Shown piece after piece: positions 7,067-13,855 of a DNA stretch of 14,137 nucleotides (its first letter is position 1; each line of letters opens with the position of its first letter). The notes below the pieces were generated by a model, which saw only the letters and a list, made by a program, of their open reading frames with translations, searched no databases and was not told the DNA's origin. Made by a program: the position numbers and the translations under genes. Origin of the DNA: JBDRGC01 sp043818215 (GTDB lineage Bacteria; Chloroflexota; Anaerolineae; Anaerolineales; UBA11858); NCBI GenBank assembly GCA_043818215.1, contig JBDRGC010000360.1, positions 1 through 14,137 of the forward strand. Direction: 5' to 3'.

Positions 7067-8116
7067 TGTAATTCGCGCTTCTGATTCGGGAGTTTCATCC
7101 TCGGGGAATAAGCCATCTTCGGGGACATCCACAACAACTGGAGCAGCTAGAGGAGTGTTTGCATCATAGGCCGGGTAATCCTGCGTCCCAAAGCGGGTCA
7201 GCAAAACTGCGCCCAGGCCCCACATCCCGACCAGGGTCTGAGGCAGCCAGCCCACGCAGGGCACCAAATGATTGAACCCCCCCAAAACGAAGAAAAGAAT
7301 GAAGGTGCCAATGCCTGCCGAGATGGGTGGGGGCCATTCCTGGTCGAGCATTTTGGCGATGCGGCGGCCTACTTCCAGCCCCAAAGCGACCCACCCCAAG
7401 AGCCAAGCTACAAACAACAAGATCGCAGCCACAAAAGTAACGGGAATCAATATAAGGGTAATTGTCAGGGCAATCAAAGTCAATGGCGCCAATATGACAC
7501 TAATCAATCCAGCAGCTCCGGTGATAAGAGGCTGAGACAGAGCAGCTTTAGCGATACGCTCGGTTTGCGTTGCGAAGAACATGAGTACTAAAACGGCCAG
7601 CGCAGCCCATAAAAAAATGCGGAAAAAGAACCACACCACGTCAAGCATCGGATTTACATAAACATCGATTTCGGGGACATGCCCGCCGTTGATTTCTACG
7701 GCTCTCGGGGTGGTGAAGTTCAAGGGGATATCCAATTCATTGATCACCTGACCGTTCACGCGGGCGCCGTCAGCGCGGCGGAGTGTGGCGCCAATTGTGA
7801 CCAGATCGCCGTTCACGAGTGCTTGCTCGCCGAGGCGGATTGTGCTGCCAATGCCGACGCAACTTCCATTGACAAGCCCACCAATCTCGACTGTCCCGCC
7901 AATCAGAACAACATCGCCATTGGTAACAGAGTCTGGCTCAAGGGTGACCGCGCCGCCGAAAACCACCAGATTCCCATCCAGAGTCTCTCCACTTTCCAAC
8001 GTGAAAGTGCCGCCGAATATCACTTTGTCATCGAACGGTTCTTTGGCGTAAGCCGTCGCGGGCCAAAGCAAGGCGAGTATTAGTACTGCAAAAACCAAGT
8101 ATTTAATATATTTCAT
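7058..8116 (-). CDS. Bactofilin-like (polymer-forming) membrane protein
   Basis: The 352-residue protein starts with a signal peptide (hydrophobic about 4-19, likely cleavage after ATAYA at 24). Residues about 31-125 are a glycine-rich repeat with short strands such as GNLVVFGGAV, GDVVLIGGTV and GDLVTIGATL. This is the right-handed beta-helix pattern of bactofilins and polymer-forming cytoskeletal proteins. About five hydrophobic segments follow (roughly 159-182, 196-220, 221-248, 268-290, 292-307), then an acidic, proline-rich tail. The repeat domain is therefore probably extracytoplasmic, unlike classical cytosolic bactofilins. AGGAGG (8124-8129 on the plus strand as CCTCCT) is 7 nt before the ATG. 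It lies 273 bp downstream of the anti-sigma gene on the same strand and may be a target or effector of that system. Its stop codon TAG straddles the junction with miniature element 3. Confidence 0.85.
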   Translation of the reverse strand: MKYIKYLVFAVLILALLWPATAYAKEPFDDKVIFGGTFTLESGETLDGNLVVFGGAVTLEPDSVTNGDVVLIGGTVEIGGLVNGSCVGIGSTIRLGEQALVNGDLVTIGATLRRADGARVNGQVINELDIPLNFTTPRAVEINGGHVPEIDVYVNPMLDVVWFFFRIFLWAALAVLVLMFFATQTERIAKAALSQPLITGAAGLISVILAPLTLIALTITLILIPVTFVAAILLFVAWLLGWVALGLEVGRRIAKMLDQEWPPPISAGIGTFILFFVLGGFNHLVPCVGWLPQTLVGMWGLGAVLLTRFGTQDYPAYDANTPLAAPVVVDVPEDGLFPEDETPESEARITSG

Positions 8117-8167
8117 AGCATAGCCTCCTGCCGCCTGTCTGCCGATAGGCAGGCAACCAAGCGTTTT

Positions 8168-8271
8168 CTGTCATTGCGAGGAACGAAGCAATCTAGCATT
8201 TCGTAGGAGGAGATTGCTTACCCAAAGGGTATGCTTCGCGATCGCTCCACAAGCTCCGCTCGCAATGACAG
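8168..8271. repeat. Palindromic intergenic repeat with TGTCATTGCGAG ends
   Basis: The 104-bp unit has perfect 13-bp inverted ends, CTGTCATTGCGAG (8168-8180) and CTCGCAATGACAG (8259-8271). AGCAATCT (8187-8194) pairs with AGATTGCT (8211-8218) in its left half. This type of fold-back repeat, with CATTGCGAG ends and an internal AGCAATCT, is a widespread intergenic family in environmental bacteria. No convincing target duplication is visible (only TTT on both sides). The unit is interrupted by a small insertion containing TACCCAAAGGGTA (8219-8231). It lies in the leader region of the bactofilin-like gene. The flanking 8131-8156 holds a short imperfect GTCTGCC/GGCAGGC palindrome. Confidence 0.75.
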
Positions 8272-8279
8272 TTTATGGG

Positions 8280-8308
8280 TATCCTCTCCATGTAATATGG
8301 AGAGGATA
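8280..8308. repeat. Perfect 12-bp hairpin between anti-sigma and bactofilin-like genes
   Basis: TATCCTCTCCAT (8280-8291) pairs with ATGGAGAGGATA (8297-8308) across a 5-nt loop. It is followed by no T-run on either strand, so it is probably not an intrinsic terminator. It could be a processing or stability element in a sigma/anti-sigma/bactofilin transcript. The next 40 bases (about 8314-8347) resemble a common dispersed repeat ending CTCCGTGGTTAAAG. Confidence 0.6.
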
Positions 8309-8389
8309 TGTAAAAACTCTGCGCTCTCTGTGTGCTCCGTGGTTAAAGATTGGTGCGAATGAAGCAAATGTTGGCACAAATACAATATT

Positions 8390-8938
8390 TCATGTCCTCC
8401 GTGGAAGCGACGCAAGCGAGGTCATAGAAACGATCCAGATCACACTGGAAGCTCCCATGCCAGATGCGAGAGCTACCCAAAAGCCAGCCGGTACGATACT
8501 GGTTAATGTACGAAATAGGGTCACAAAAATATTCTGAGCAGTGGATACGATTGTTAACGTCGATGCAAGACGGTAGACCCAAAACAACACAAATTGTGTG
8601 GGTGACTCGAATGTAGTGAGGAATTGCGTTCCGAGCCAGAAAATCAAACCAGCAACCACATTGGCGATCAGGATCAGCATAATCCAGGATTGCCAGCGGG
8701 AGCGCGCCACAAGCTCCACCTGGCGGTCAGTCTCCAGGCGTGCCTGCCAGCGGTTCACAAATCCGGGGGCTGGTTCCACATCGGGAGAGTCATCGAATGC
8801 ATCCACAACACCAAGCCAGCCATCCTGCAGTTGCCGGCAGTGTTCACAGATTTGGAGATGCGCCTCTAATGTGCGGGCATTTTCCGGTGATAAAGTTTCA
8901 TCAGAAAGGAGCCAGGTCTCAAAAGGCCGGTGATTCAT
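8390..8938 (-). CDS. Zinc-finger anti-sigma factor, membrane-bound
   Basis: The 182-residue protein begins with an anti-sigma zinc-binding domain (zf-HC2 type). The signature H27-xxx-C31-xx-C34 (HLQICEHC) lies in an N-terminal helical region that would hold the sigma factor. Three hydrophobic segments follow (about 84-106, 116-140 and 148-171), so it is an inner-membrane protein with its sigma-binding domain in the cytoplasm. The C-terminus ends soon after the last segment, without a large external sensor domain. The ATG overlaps the end of the sigma gene by 20 bp. AAGGA (8945-8949, inside the sigma gene) is 6 nt upstream, so translation of the two is coupled. This arrangement is typical of an ECF sigma with its cognate inhibitor. 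The stimulus is unknown. Confidence 0.88.
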   Translation of the reverse strand: MNHRPFETWLLSDETLSPENARTLEAHLQICEHCRQLQDGWLGVVDAFDDSPDVEPAPGFVNRWQARLETDRQVELVARSRWQSWIMLILIANVVAGLIFWLGTQFLTTFESPTQFVLFWVYRLASTLTIVSTAQNIFVTLFRTLTSIVPAGFWVALASGMGASSVIWIVSMTSLASLPRRT

Positions 8939-9518
8939 GGCATATCCTTTCGGCAGTTAATGATTGAGCTTGTTGAGACTGCCAATGAACAGCAAGTTGT
9001 TGGCGTGCCCGGTGAAGCCTGCTCTTGACGGCGCTAACGGTCAAAGAAAGTGACTGGGCAATTTCCTGATACGAGTAGTTGTGCCAATATCGCATGACAA
9101 CCGCAGCCCGATCTTTGGGGCCTAGTATGTCGAGTAGAACCTGCACCTGGGCCTGTTTCTCGCTCAAGATGAGAGCCATCTCAGGTTTGGGGCCTGGGTC
9201 TGGAGGCTCGAACCAGTAACGCTCATCGTCATCCAATGAGAAAGTCATAAATCGCCGTTTTCGGAGTTGGTCTATGCAATAGTGAGAGGCAATAGACAGC
9301 AGCCAGGTCGCAAAGGAGCGATTCCGATCATAGCGCGCCAGAGATTTATAGGCCCGCAAAAACGCTTCTTGCGCCGCGTCTTCAGCATCGTTGGCATTGC
9401 CCAACATGCGGTAGCACAAGTTGTAAACCGGCTTTTGATAGATTTCTACCAATCGAGCGAAGGCATCGTCATCGCCTTCTATCGCCCGCACGAGCCATTG
9501 TGACTCGTTGTTATTCAC
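8919..9518 (-). CDS. ECF-family RNA polymerase sigma factor
   Basis: With the start chosen here the protein has 199 residues, normal for an ECF sigma. Region 2 (about 25-90) includes YNLCYRMLGNANDAEDAAQE, then the promoter-melting and -10 reading stretch around FATWLLSIASHYCIDQLRKRR. Region 4 (about 128-176) has the helix-turn-helix YSYQEIAQSLSLTVSAVKSRLHRAR that reads the -35 element. There is no region 1 or 3. The frame stays open to an ATG at 9713, but those extra 65 residues translate a 9-bp tandem repeat (VYPVYLVYL) and an AT-rich repeat. The GTG at 9516-9518 is preferred because AGGAG (9525-9529) lies 6 nt upstream and the conserved domain begins just after it. The gene is followed by its overlapping anti-sigma gene. 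The promoter is not identified; the upstream DNA is a repeat array. Confidence 0.92.
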   Translation of the reverse strand: MNNNESQWLVRAIEGDDDAFARLVEIYQKPVYNLCYRMLGNANDAEDAAQEAFLRAYKSLARYDRNRSFATWLLSIASHYCIDQLRKRRFMTFSLDDDERYWFEPPDPGPKPEMALILSEKQAQVQVLLDILGPKDRAAVVMRYWHNYSYQEIAQSLSLTVSAVKSRLHRARQQLAVHWQSQQAQSLTAERICHESPAF

Positions 9519-9541
9519 TATTTGCTCCTGGGTAGTAGACA

Positions 9542-9640
9542 GGTATACACGGTAGATAGGGTAAACAGGGTGGGCAAGGGATGTGGGGTAAACAAGGTAA
9601 ACAAGATAGACAGGGTAAACAGGGTAAACATGGTATGCAG
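9542..9640. repeat. 9-bp tandem array abutting the sigma factor start
   Basis: Eleven contiguous 9-bp units fit the consensus GGTAAACAG on the plus strand (CTGTTTACC on the coding strand). Five or more are exact or one base off; two (9569-9586) are strongly diverged. The array ends 12 bp before the AGGAG ribosome site of the sigma gene. It is open in the sigma frame, which explains the misleading N-terminal extension. Confidence 0.85.
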
Positions 9641-9824
9641 GGGGGAATGAAATTGTAAATGGTAAATTGTAAATGGTAAATTGTAAATGAGGTGCATACA
9701 GCGCAGCCAGCATTTACCATTTATAATTTACCATTTACAATTCGGTTTTGTTGGTGGGTACGCATCCTTGGGGATGCATACCCAAAGGGCATGATAATGC
9801 ACCACTAACATTTTGAGCAACTAC
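9634..9824. repeat. Long dispersed repeat, copy 1 (191 bp)
   Basis: This matches 10147-10334 in direct orientation. It contains an AT-rich inverted repeat: AATTGTAAATGGTAAATT-type units (9651-9689) face their reverse complement (9711-9742) with one mismatch over about 31 bp. After it come the hairpin GCATCC/GGATGC near 9762-9777 and a conserved end, ATTTTGAGCAACTAC (9810-9824). Compared with copy 2 it carries an exact 18-bp insertion (9779-9796), TACCCAAAGGGCATGATA. No coding region is apparent. Confidence 0.82.
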
Positions 9825-9848
9825 ATTGCCACTGTACACCGTGATTAC

Positions 9849-9893
9849 TGTTATACCTTGTATACCTTGTATACCCTGTGTATTCTGTCTACC
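9849..9893. repeat. Second 9-bp tandem array, inverted relative to the first
   Basis: Five 9-bp units (TGTTATACC, TTGTATACC, TTGTATACC, CTGTGTATT, CTGTCTACC) are followed by the partial run GTCTACCCAGTATAC. The consensus YTGTNTACC matches the coding-strand consensus of the array at 9542-9640 but runs in the opposite direction. The two arrays therefore face each other across repeat copy 1. Confidence 0.7.
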
Positions 9894-10042
9894 GTCTACC
9901 CAGTATACGCACTCAAAATGAGAAGGTTGCAGGTAGATGCCCCCCGGCCCCCAATCCTGGGGGAGAATATGTGAATGCCGTAGTTGCTCAAAATCTTGGT
10001 GGTCAAACGGCGATAGAACTGAATTGCACTTTATCAAGTGCA

Positions 10043-10078
10043 TACCACAAGGGCATAATATACCCAAAGGGCATAATA
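10043..10078 (+). repeat. 18-bp tandem repeat, two units
   Basis: TACCACAAGGGCATAATA (10043-10060) is followed directly by TACCCAAAGGGCATAATA (10061-10078). The same 18-bp module is the insertion that distinguishes the two long repeat copies (9779-9796), and its core TACCCAAAGGG also interrupts the repeat at 8168-8271. A 7-bp hairpin, TGCACTT/AAGTGCA (10025-10042), sits just before it. Confidence 0.75.
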
Positions 10079-10146
10079 TCGCAGTTCGGGTTATTCAAGT
10101 TATTCCCATAAATGCTTTTTTGCCCCCCAAAGTACGTCTTATGAAT

Positions 10147-10334
10147 TATGCAGGGGAGAATTCAATTGTAAATGGTGAATGGTGAATGGTAAATTGTAAA
10201 TTGTAAAATGAGGTGCATACAGCGCCGCAATCATTTACCATTTATAATTCACCATTTACCATTTACAATTCGGTTTTGTTGGTGGGTACGCATCCTTGGG
10301 GATGCAACGCACCACTAACATTTTGAGCAACTAC
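10147..10334. repeat. Long dispersed repeat, copy 2 (188 bp)
   Basis: This is a direct copy of 9634-9824. It starts TATGCAGGGG, has the same AT-rich fold-back (about 10164-10207 against 10232-10270, with shuffled GTGAAT/GTAAAT units), the same AGGTGCATACAGCGC centre, and the same GCATCC/GGATGC hairpin (10290-10305). It ends in the same ATTTTGAGCAACTAC. It lacks the 18-bp insertion of copy 1. The intervening 9894-9936 and 10079-10146 show no gene. Confidence 0.82.
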
Positions 10335-10384
10335 CTTCTGTTTATGTATTGCCCCCAGGATTGGGGGCCGGGGGGCATTCCCAT

Positions 10385-11275
10385 TCACACTTCCAGCGGA
10401 TGAAATCCCTCGCCCAACGCTTCGTATGCCTGACCAATGACCATAAATGCTTTCTCATCGGCCTCGCGCACCAGGGCTTTGATCTGAGAAACTTCGGCCC
10501 GTGTGATGACACAATATAACACCGGCCGCTCTTCGCCGGTGTAGCCGCCCTGACCGGCCAGCATCGTCACGCCGCGGCCCAGGCCGCGTAAGATTTTCTC
10601 TTTCACGGCCTCCGGTTCAGCGGTAACGATAAGTGCCGTGCGCACCACATTGGGTCCCTGACTGATAGTTTCGGCAACGATTCCGCTCACATAGAGCATC
10701 ACCAACGCATACAGGGCATTTTCCCAACTGAAGGATAGCCCGGCCAGGAACATGATCGAGGCATCGGTCAGCAGATAACTCTGCGAAATGGGGATACCCC
10801 GCCAATGGTTGAGAATCCGGGCCAGGATATCGGAGCCGCCGCTGGTTCCCCGTCCGCGGTACACCACCCCAAAGCCGATCCCGCTGACCACTCCCCCGTA
10901 TAGGGCATTGAGCACCAAGTCATCGGTCAGCCCACCTGTGGGGATGATCGTAAGCGGCAAATCGACCATAACCGAGAACACGATGACCGCAAACGCGGTC
11001 CGAAAGGCGAAGCGGCTGCCGCCCAAATAACGCCATCCCAGAATGAACAGCGGCACATTCCCCACCAGCACCATAACGCCAATCGGCCAGTCGGTATAGT
11101 AGTGAATGATTTGCGCCAAACCGCTCACCCCGCCGCTAGCCAGATTGGCCGGGACCAGAAATATCCGCAAGGATAAGGCCTGCAACGCGGCTCCCACAAA
11201 GATAATGAGGTAATCGCGCCCCGCATCCCAGCTAAGGCGCGGGCGTTGGGGAAATATTTTTTTCATTGTTTGCAT
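10385..11275 (-). CDS. YitT-family membrane protein (DUF161 + DUF2179)
   Basis: The 296-residue protein is an integral membrane protein with five or six hydrophobic segments between about 22 and 202. Family features are VPANLASGGVSGLAQII (about 41-57) and the glycine-rich GRGTSGGSDILARI (141-154). A soluble C-terminal DUF2179 domain follows (about 212-292), with MLAGQGGYTGEERPVLYCVI and FMVIGQAYEALGEGF. The transported substrate or role of this widespread family is not established, so no gene name is given. The ATG at 11273-11275 has no clear ribosome site; an alternative ATG lies three codons in (MKKIF). A 28-bp tandem array ends 19 bp upstream, so the promoter is either inside that array or further up with recN, which lies on the same strand. 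Confidence 0.92.
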   Translation of the reverse strand: MQTMKKIFPQRPRLSWDAGRDYLIIFVGAALQALSLRIFLVPANLASGGVSGLAQIIHYYTDWPIGVMVLVGNVPLFILGWRYLGGSRFAFRTAFAVIVFSVMVDLPLTIIPTGGLTDDLVLNALYGGVVSGIGFGVVYRGRGTSGGSDILARILNHWRGIPISQSYLLTDASIMFLAGLSFSWENALYALVMLYVSGIVAETISQGPNVVRTALIVTAEPEAVKEKILRGLGRGVTMLAGQGGYTGEERPVLYCVITRAEVSQIKALVREADEKAFMVIGQAYEALGEGFHPLEV

Positions 11276-11294
11276 CGAGTGTCTCGCGTAGCCA

Positions 11295-11532
11295 GGGATT
11301 AGGGGCTAGGAATCAGGGACTAGGGATTAGGGGCTAGGAATCAGGGACTAGGGATTAGGGGCTAGGAATCAGGGACTAGGGATTAGAGGCTAGGAATCAG
11401 GGACTAGGGATTAGGGGCTAGGAATCAGGGACTAGGGATTAGGGGCTAGGAATCAGGGACTAGGGATTAGAGGCTAGGAATCAGGGACTAGGGATTAGAG
11501 GCTAGGAATCAGGGACTAGGGACTAGGGACTA
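11295..11532. repeat. 28-bp higher-order tandem array built from 7-bp monomers
   Basis: Eight contiguous 28-bp units run from 11295 to 11518. Each unit is four 7-bp monomers in fixed order: GGGATTA, GGGGCTA, GGAATCA, GGGACTA. Two extra GGGACTA monomers follow (11519-11532). Units 1-3, 5 and 6 carry GGGGCTA; units 4, 7 and 8 carry GAGGCTA. Otherwise the units are identical, so the array is young. The plus strand has G-runs spaced by 3-4 nt and could form G-quadruplexes; transcripts from the minus strand would be C-rich. There are no spacers, which rules out CRISPR. It fills almost the whole gap between recN and yitT. Confidence 0.95.
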
Positions 11533-11570
11533 GGAAGTCACCTTGACCCTAGTCCCTAGCCCCTAGTCCC
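11512..11570. repeat. Inverted end of the heptamer array forming a 23-bp hairpin at the recN 3' end
   Basis: Three GGGACTA-type monomers (11512-11534) pair with an inverted set (11548-11570) with one mismatch in 23 bp, across a 13-nt loop. On the minus strand the hairpin starts at the recN stop codon. No U-tract follows it. It may block 3' exonucleases or slow polymerase, but it does not look like a standard intrinsic terminator. Confidence 0.7.
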
Positions 11571-13294
11571 TAGCCCGTCAATTCGCTCACAGTTTTCAAA
11601 ATATCTTGGGCTGATTGAAGGGTGGCGGCGCTGACCTTGCCGAGCATTTGGGCCAGTTCGTGCAGTTGGTCTTCACCGTCGACCTGTGTCACCTGGGTAA
11701 TGGTGCGGCCAGTTTCGATTTGCTTCTGCACCCGAAAATGCTGCTGCCCAAAAGCCGCCAACTGGGGGAGATGGGTGATGCATAGCACCTGATGCTGATT
11801 GGACAACAGCCACAATTTATGCCCCACCACAGCACCAACGCGCCCGCCGATGCCTTGATCGATTTCGTCGAAGATCAGGGTAGGGACGTGGTCGGCACGC
11901 GCCAGGACGTTCTTCAGGGCCAGCATGAGTCGGGATGTCTCGCCGCCTGAGGCTATTTTTACCAGGGGCTTGAATCCCTCTCCGGGGTTAGTTTCGATCA
12001 GGAATTCCACACGTTCCAGCCCGTTGGCGTTGAAGGCCACGCGCTGCCCATCGGGAAGCGGAACCCCCTCGGGATCTGGCCGCTGTTGGAAATCAACTTG
12101 AAATCGCGCCCCCGACATGTGCAAGTCTTCCAACTCGGTCTCTAAAGCACGTTGCAACTGGTCTGCTGTGGCATGACGTTTCTCGGAAAGAGCCTGCCCC
12201 AGTTCTCCGAGTTTAGCGAGCAACTTTTCTTGTTCTGCTTCGAGTTCCGCGATGCGCTTGCCGGCGTTGGTGATGGTCTCCAATTGGCTGCTGGCCTGTG
12301 CGCCAAAGGCGAGCACGGCTTCGATTGTGTCACCGTACTTGCGCTTCAGATTGTTGACCAGATTGAGTCTTTCTTCGACTTGATCCAGCCGTTTGGGGTT
12401 GAACTCGATATTTTCCGAGTAGCTGCGGAGCTGGCTGCTGAGTTCGGTGAGATCTTCGAAAATCGTATTGGCTTTGAGATTTAGCGCTGACTGCGACGCG
12501 TCAATCCGAGACAGGTCGCCCAGAGATGTGACCACCTGCCCCAGCAGATCGGTGATAGCCAGACTTTCGGGGGTGCCTTCGTCCAGAGTTTGCAGGGCGC
12601 CCTGGCTGAGGGAGGCCAACCCTTCAGCGTTGGCGAGGCGGTTGCGCTCCTCGCGGAGTTCTTCTGCCTCCCCGGGGCGCAGATCAGCGGCCTCGATCTC
12701 GTTGATCTGATACGTGAGCAGGTCGGTGCGCCGCGCGGCTTCGCGCTCGGTTTGACGGAGTGCTTCCAATTCCCGCCGTACCGAAAGCAGGCCTCTGTGA
12801 GTTTCCTTGTACGGAGCGAGGGTATCGACGATGTCGGTATAGCGGTCGAGCAAGCCCAGGTGTTGCCGGACGCGCAGCAACGAGAGATGTTCGGACTGCC
12901 CGTGGATATCTACCAGATATTCGCCGATTGCGCGCATCAGCCTGATGCCCACGCTGCGACCGTTGACGCGGGCCACACTGCGGCCATTGCGGCGCAGTTC
13001 ACGCCCCAACGTGAGGTAATCGGGATCATCCAGTAAATCTTCCCGCTCCAGAATAGCGTGCAGCGGCTTGCGGACAGTGGCGGTGAGGCGGAAAGTGGCC
13101 TCGATGGACGCGCGTGCAGCCCCGCTGCGGATGAGGGTGTTGTCGGCGCGGCTGCCCAGCAAAGTGTCCAGGGCGCCTATGATGATGGATTTGCCCGCTC
13201 CGGTCTCTCCGGTGAAAGTAATCAATCCAGGGGCAAACTCCAACTCAAGTTGGTCGATGATGGCAAAGTTTTCGATACGTAATTCGGTAAGCAT
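11570..13294 (-). CDS. recN: DNA repair protein RecN
   Basis: RecN is an SMC-like ATPase that acts early in double-strand-break repair. This 574-residue copy has an N-terminal ATPase half with Walker A GETGAGKS (29-36) and the conserved DIHGQSEH (129-136). A long coiled-coil middle follows (about 160-400, rich in E, R, L and Q). The C-terminal half has the ABC signature SGGE (449-452), Walker B TLIFDEID (472-479) and the H-loop THLPQ (507-511). All catalytic motifs are intact and the length is typical. The ATG at 13292-13294 lies 18 nt after the upstream gene's stop and has no obvious ribosome site, so translation may depend on coupling. The frame agrees with the family start MLTELRIENFAIID. 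The TAG stop lies within a CTAGGG unit of the inverted repeat monomers. Confidence 0.97.
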   Translation of the reverse strand: MLTELRIENFAIIDQLELEFAPGLITFTGETGAGKSIIIGALDTLLGSRADNTLIRSGAARASIEATFRLTATVRKPLHAILEREDLLDDPDYLTLGRELRRNGRSVARVNGRSVGIRLMRAIGEYLVDIHGQSEHLSLLRVRQHLGLLDRYTDIVDTLAPYKETHRGLLSVRRELEALRQTEREAARRTDLLTYQINEIEAADLRPGEAEELREERNRLANAEGLASLSQGALQTLDEGTPESLAITDLLGQVVTSLGDLSRIDASQSALNLKANTIFEDLTELSSQLRSYSENIEFNPKRLDQVEERLNLVNNLKRKYGDTIEAVLAFGAQASSQLETITNAGKRIAELEAEQEKLLAKLGELGQALSEKRHATADQLQRALETELEDLHMSGARFQVDFQQRPDPEGVPLPDGQRVAFNANGLERVEFLIETNPGEGFKPLVKIASGGETSRLMLALKNVLARADHVPTLIFDEIDQGIGGRVGAVVGHKLWLLSNQHQVLCITHLPQLAAFGQQHFRVQKQIETGRTITQVTQVDGEDQLHELAQMLGKVSAATLQSAQDILKTVSELTG

Positions 13295-13312
13295 AAGTGG
13301 TTTGAGAATATT

Positions 13313-13855
13313 CTAACGTCTAAAAACCATGCCTCCCAGCTGATAGTAGACTGTGGAGGTGACTATGAAAGCGTAGGCCCCTTGCCAGAGAAGGGGGAGC
13401 AGAAAGCCCAGTCCCCCAATCCCGGCGGAGGGGAGAAATAGAAAGATGACAATCAGATTACTCAGCAGCGGCGGCAAACTCCCGACCAGCGCGCCAGCGG
13501 CGATGATTATATAGAGGCGTTTGGCACGTCTGCGGCGGGTGACAAAGCGAGCCGCCTCGGCGATGATCGTCCCAGCTATGGGGGCCAGGATGATAATGAA
13601 AAAGCTCAAACTGGCAGCAATAGTGCTGCCCGCAAACGACAATATTCCTGCCACAATGAAACCCAAGGGGTAATCGATCCACTCGGCGGTTTCGAAGGAT
13701 TTCTGTTGGCCGCGCACACACTCCCGGCAGCGGTATCCGATGGGGGTCAGGATGGCGCATTTGCTGCAAATCGGCTTATTGCAACGGTTGCAGCGCAGGC
13801 TGGTCTCGGTAGTTGGGTGGCTGGCACAGTATAGCGTTTCAGGTTGATTTGTCAT
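13313..13855 (-). CDS. Zinc-finger (B-box-like) membrane protein of unknown function
   Basis: The 180-residue protein opens with a cysteine-rich metal-binding module: C10, H13, C22, C25, C30, C33, C43 and C46 fit paired zinc sites of the B-box-like type that often precedes bacterial membrane domains. Four or five hydrophobic segments follow (about 63-80, 84-104, 114-133, 134-157, 158-172) with a basic cluster, TRRRRAKR (106-113). It is therefore a small membrane protein with a cytoplasmic or membrane-proximal zinc ribbon. The function is unknown. It probably heads a two-gene unit with recN, 18 nt downstream. No ribosome site is visible: an 8-bp tandem array runs right up to the ATG. The first cysteine at residue 10 means the start cannot be much further downstream. 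Confidence 0.8.
   Translation of the reverse strand: MTNQPETLYCASHPTTETSLRCNRCNKPICSKCAILTPIGYRCRECVRGQQKSFETAEWIDYPLGFIVAGILSFAGSTIAASLSFFIIILAPIAGTIIAEAARFVTRRRRAKRLYIIIAAGALVGSLPPLLSNLIVIFLFLPSAGIGGLGFLLPLLWQGAYAFIVTSTVYYQLGGMVFRR

Larger units (their letters stand above)
9937..10378. repeat. 442-bp segment bounded by inverted repeats
   Basis: A perfect 27-bp inverted repeat joins 9937-9963 to 10352-10378; it is rich in C-runs and G-runs and starts ATGCCCCCCGG. About 16 diverged bases further in, a second perfect pair occurs: GTAGTTGCTCAAAAT (9980-9994) and ATTTTGAGCAACTAC (10320-10334). Together they form imperfect terminal repeats of about 58 bp around repeat copy 2. No target duplication flanks the segment (GGTAG against TCCCA), so it may have arisen by inversion or duplication rather than transposition. 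The right end stops 6 bp short of the yitT stop codon. Confidence 0.7.

Noticed and set aside
9519..9713. N-terminal extension of the ECF sigma factor to an ATG at 9713
   Set aside because: The extension is a translation of the 9-bp array and AT-rich repeat. GTG at 9516-9518 has AGGAG 6 nt upstream and gives the normal family length.
9735..10185. Open frames of 77-110 codons in the repeat-rich gap between the sigma and yitT-type genes
   Set aside because: They overlap duplicated palindromes and arrays on both strands and have no ribosome site or recognisable domain.
11295..11532. Telomere-like sequence (GGGATTAGGGG resembles TTAGGG)
   Set aside because: It is internal, flanked by ordinary genes, and its monomers vary in a fixed order. 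The resemblance is coincidental.
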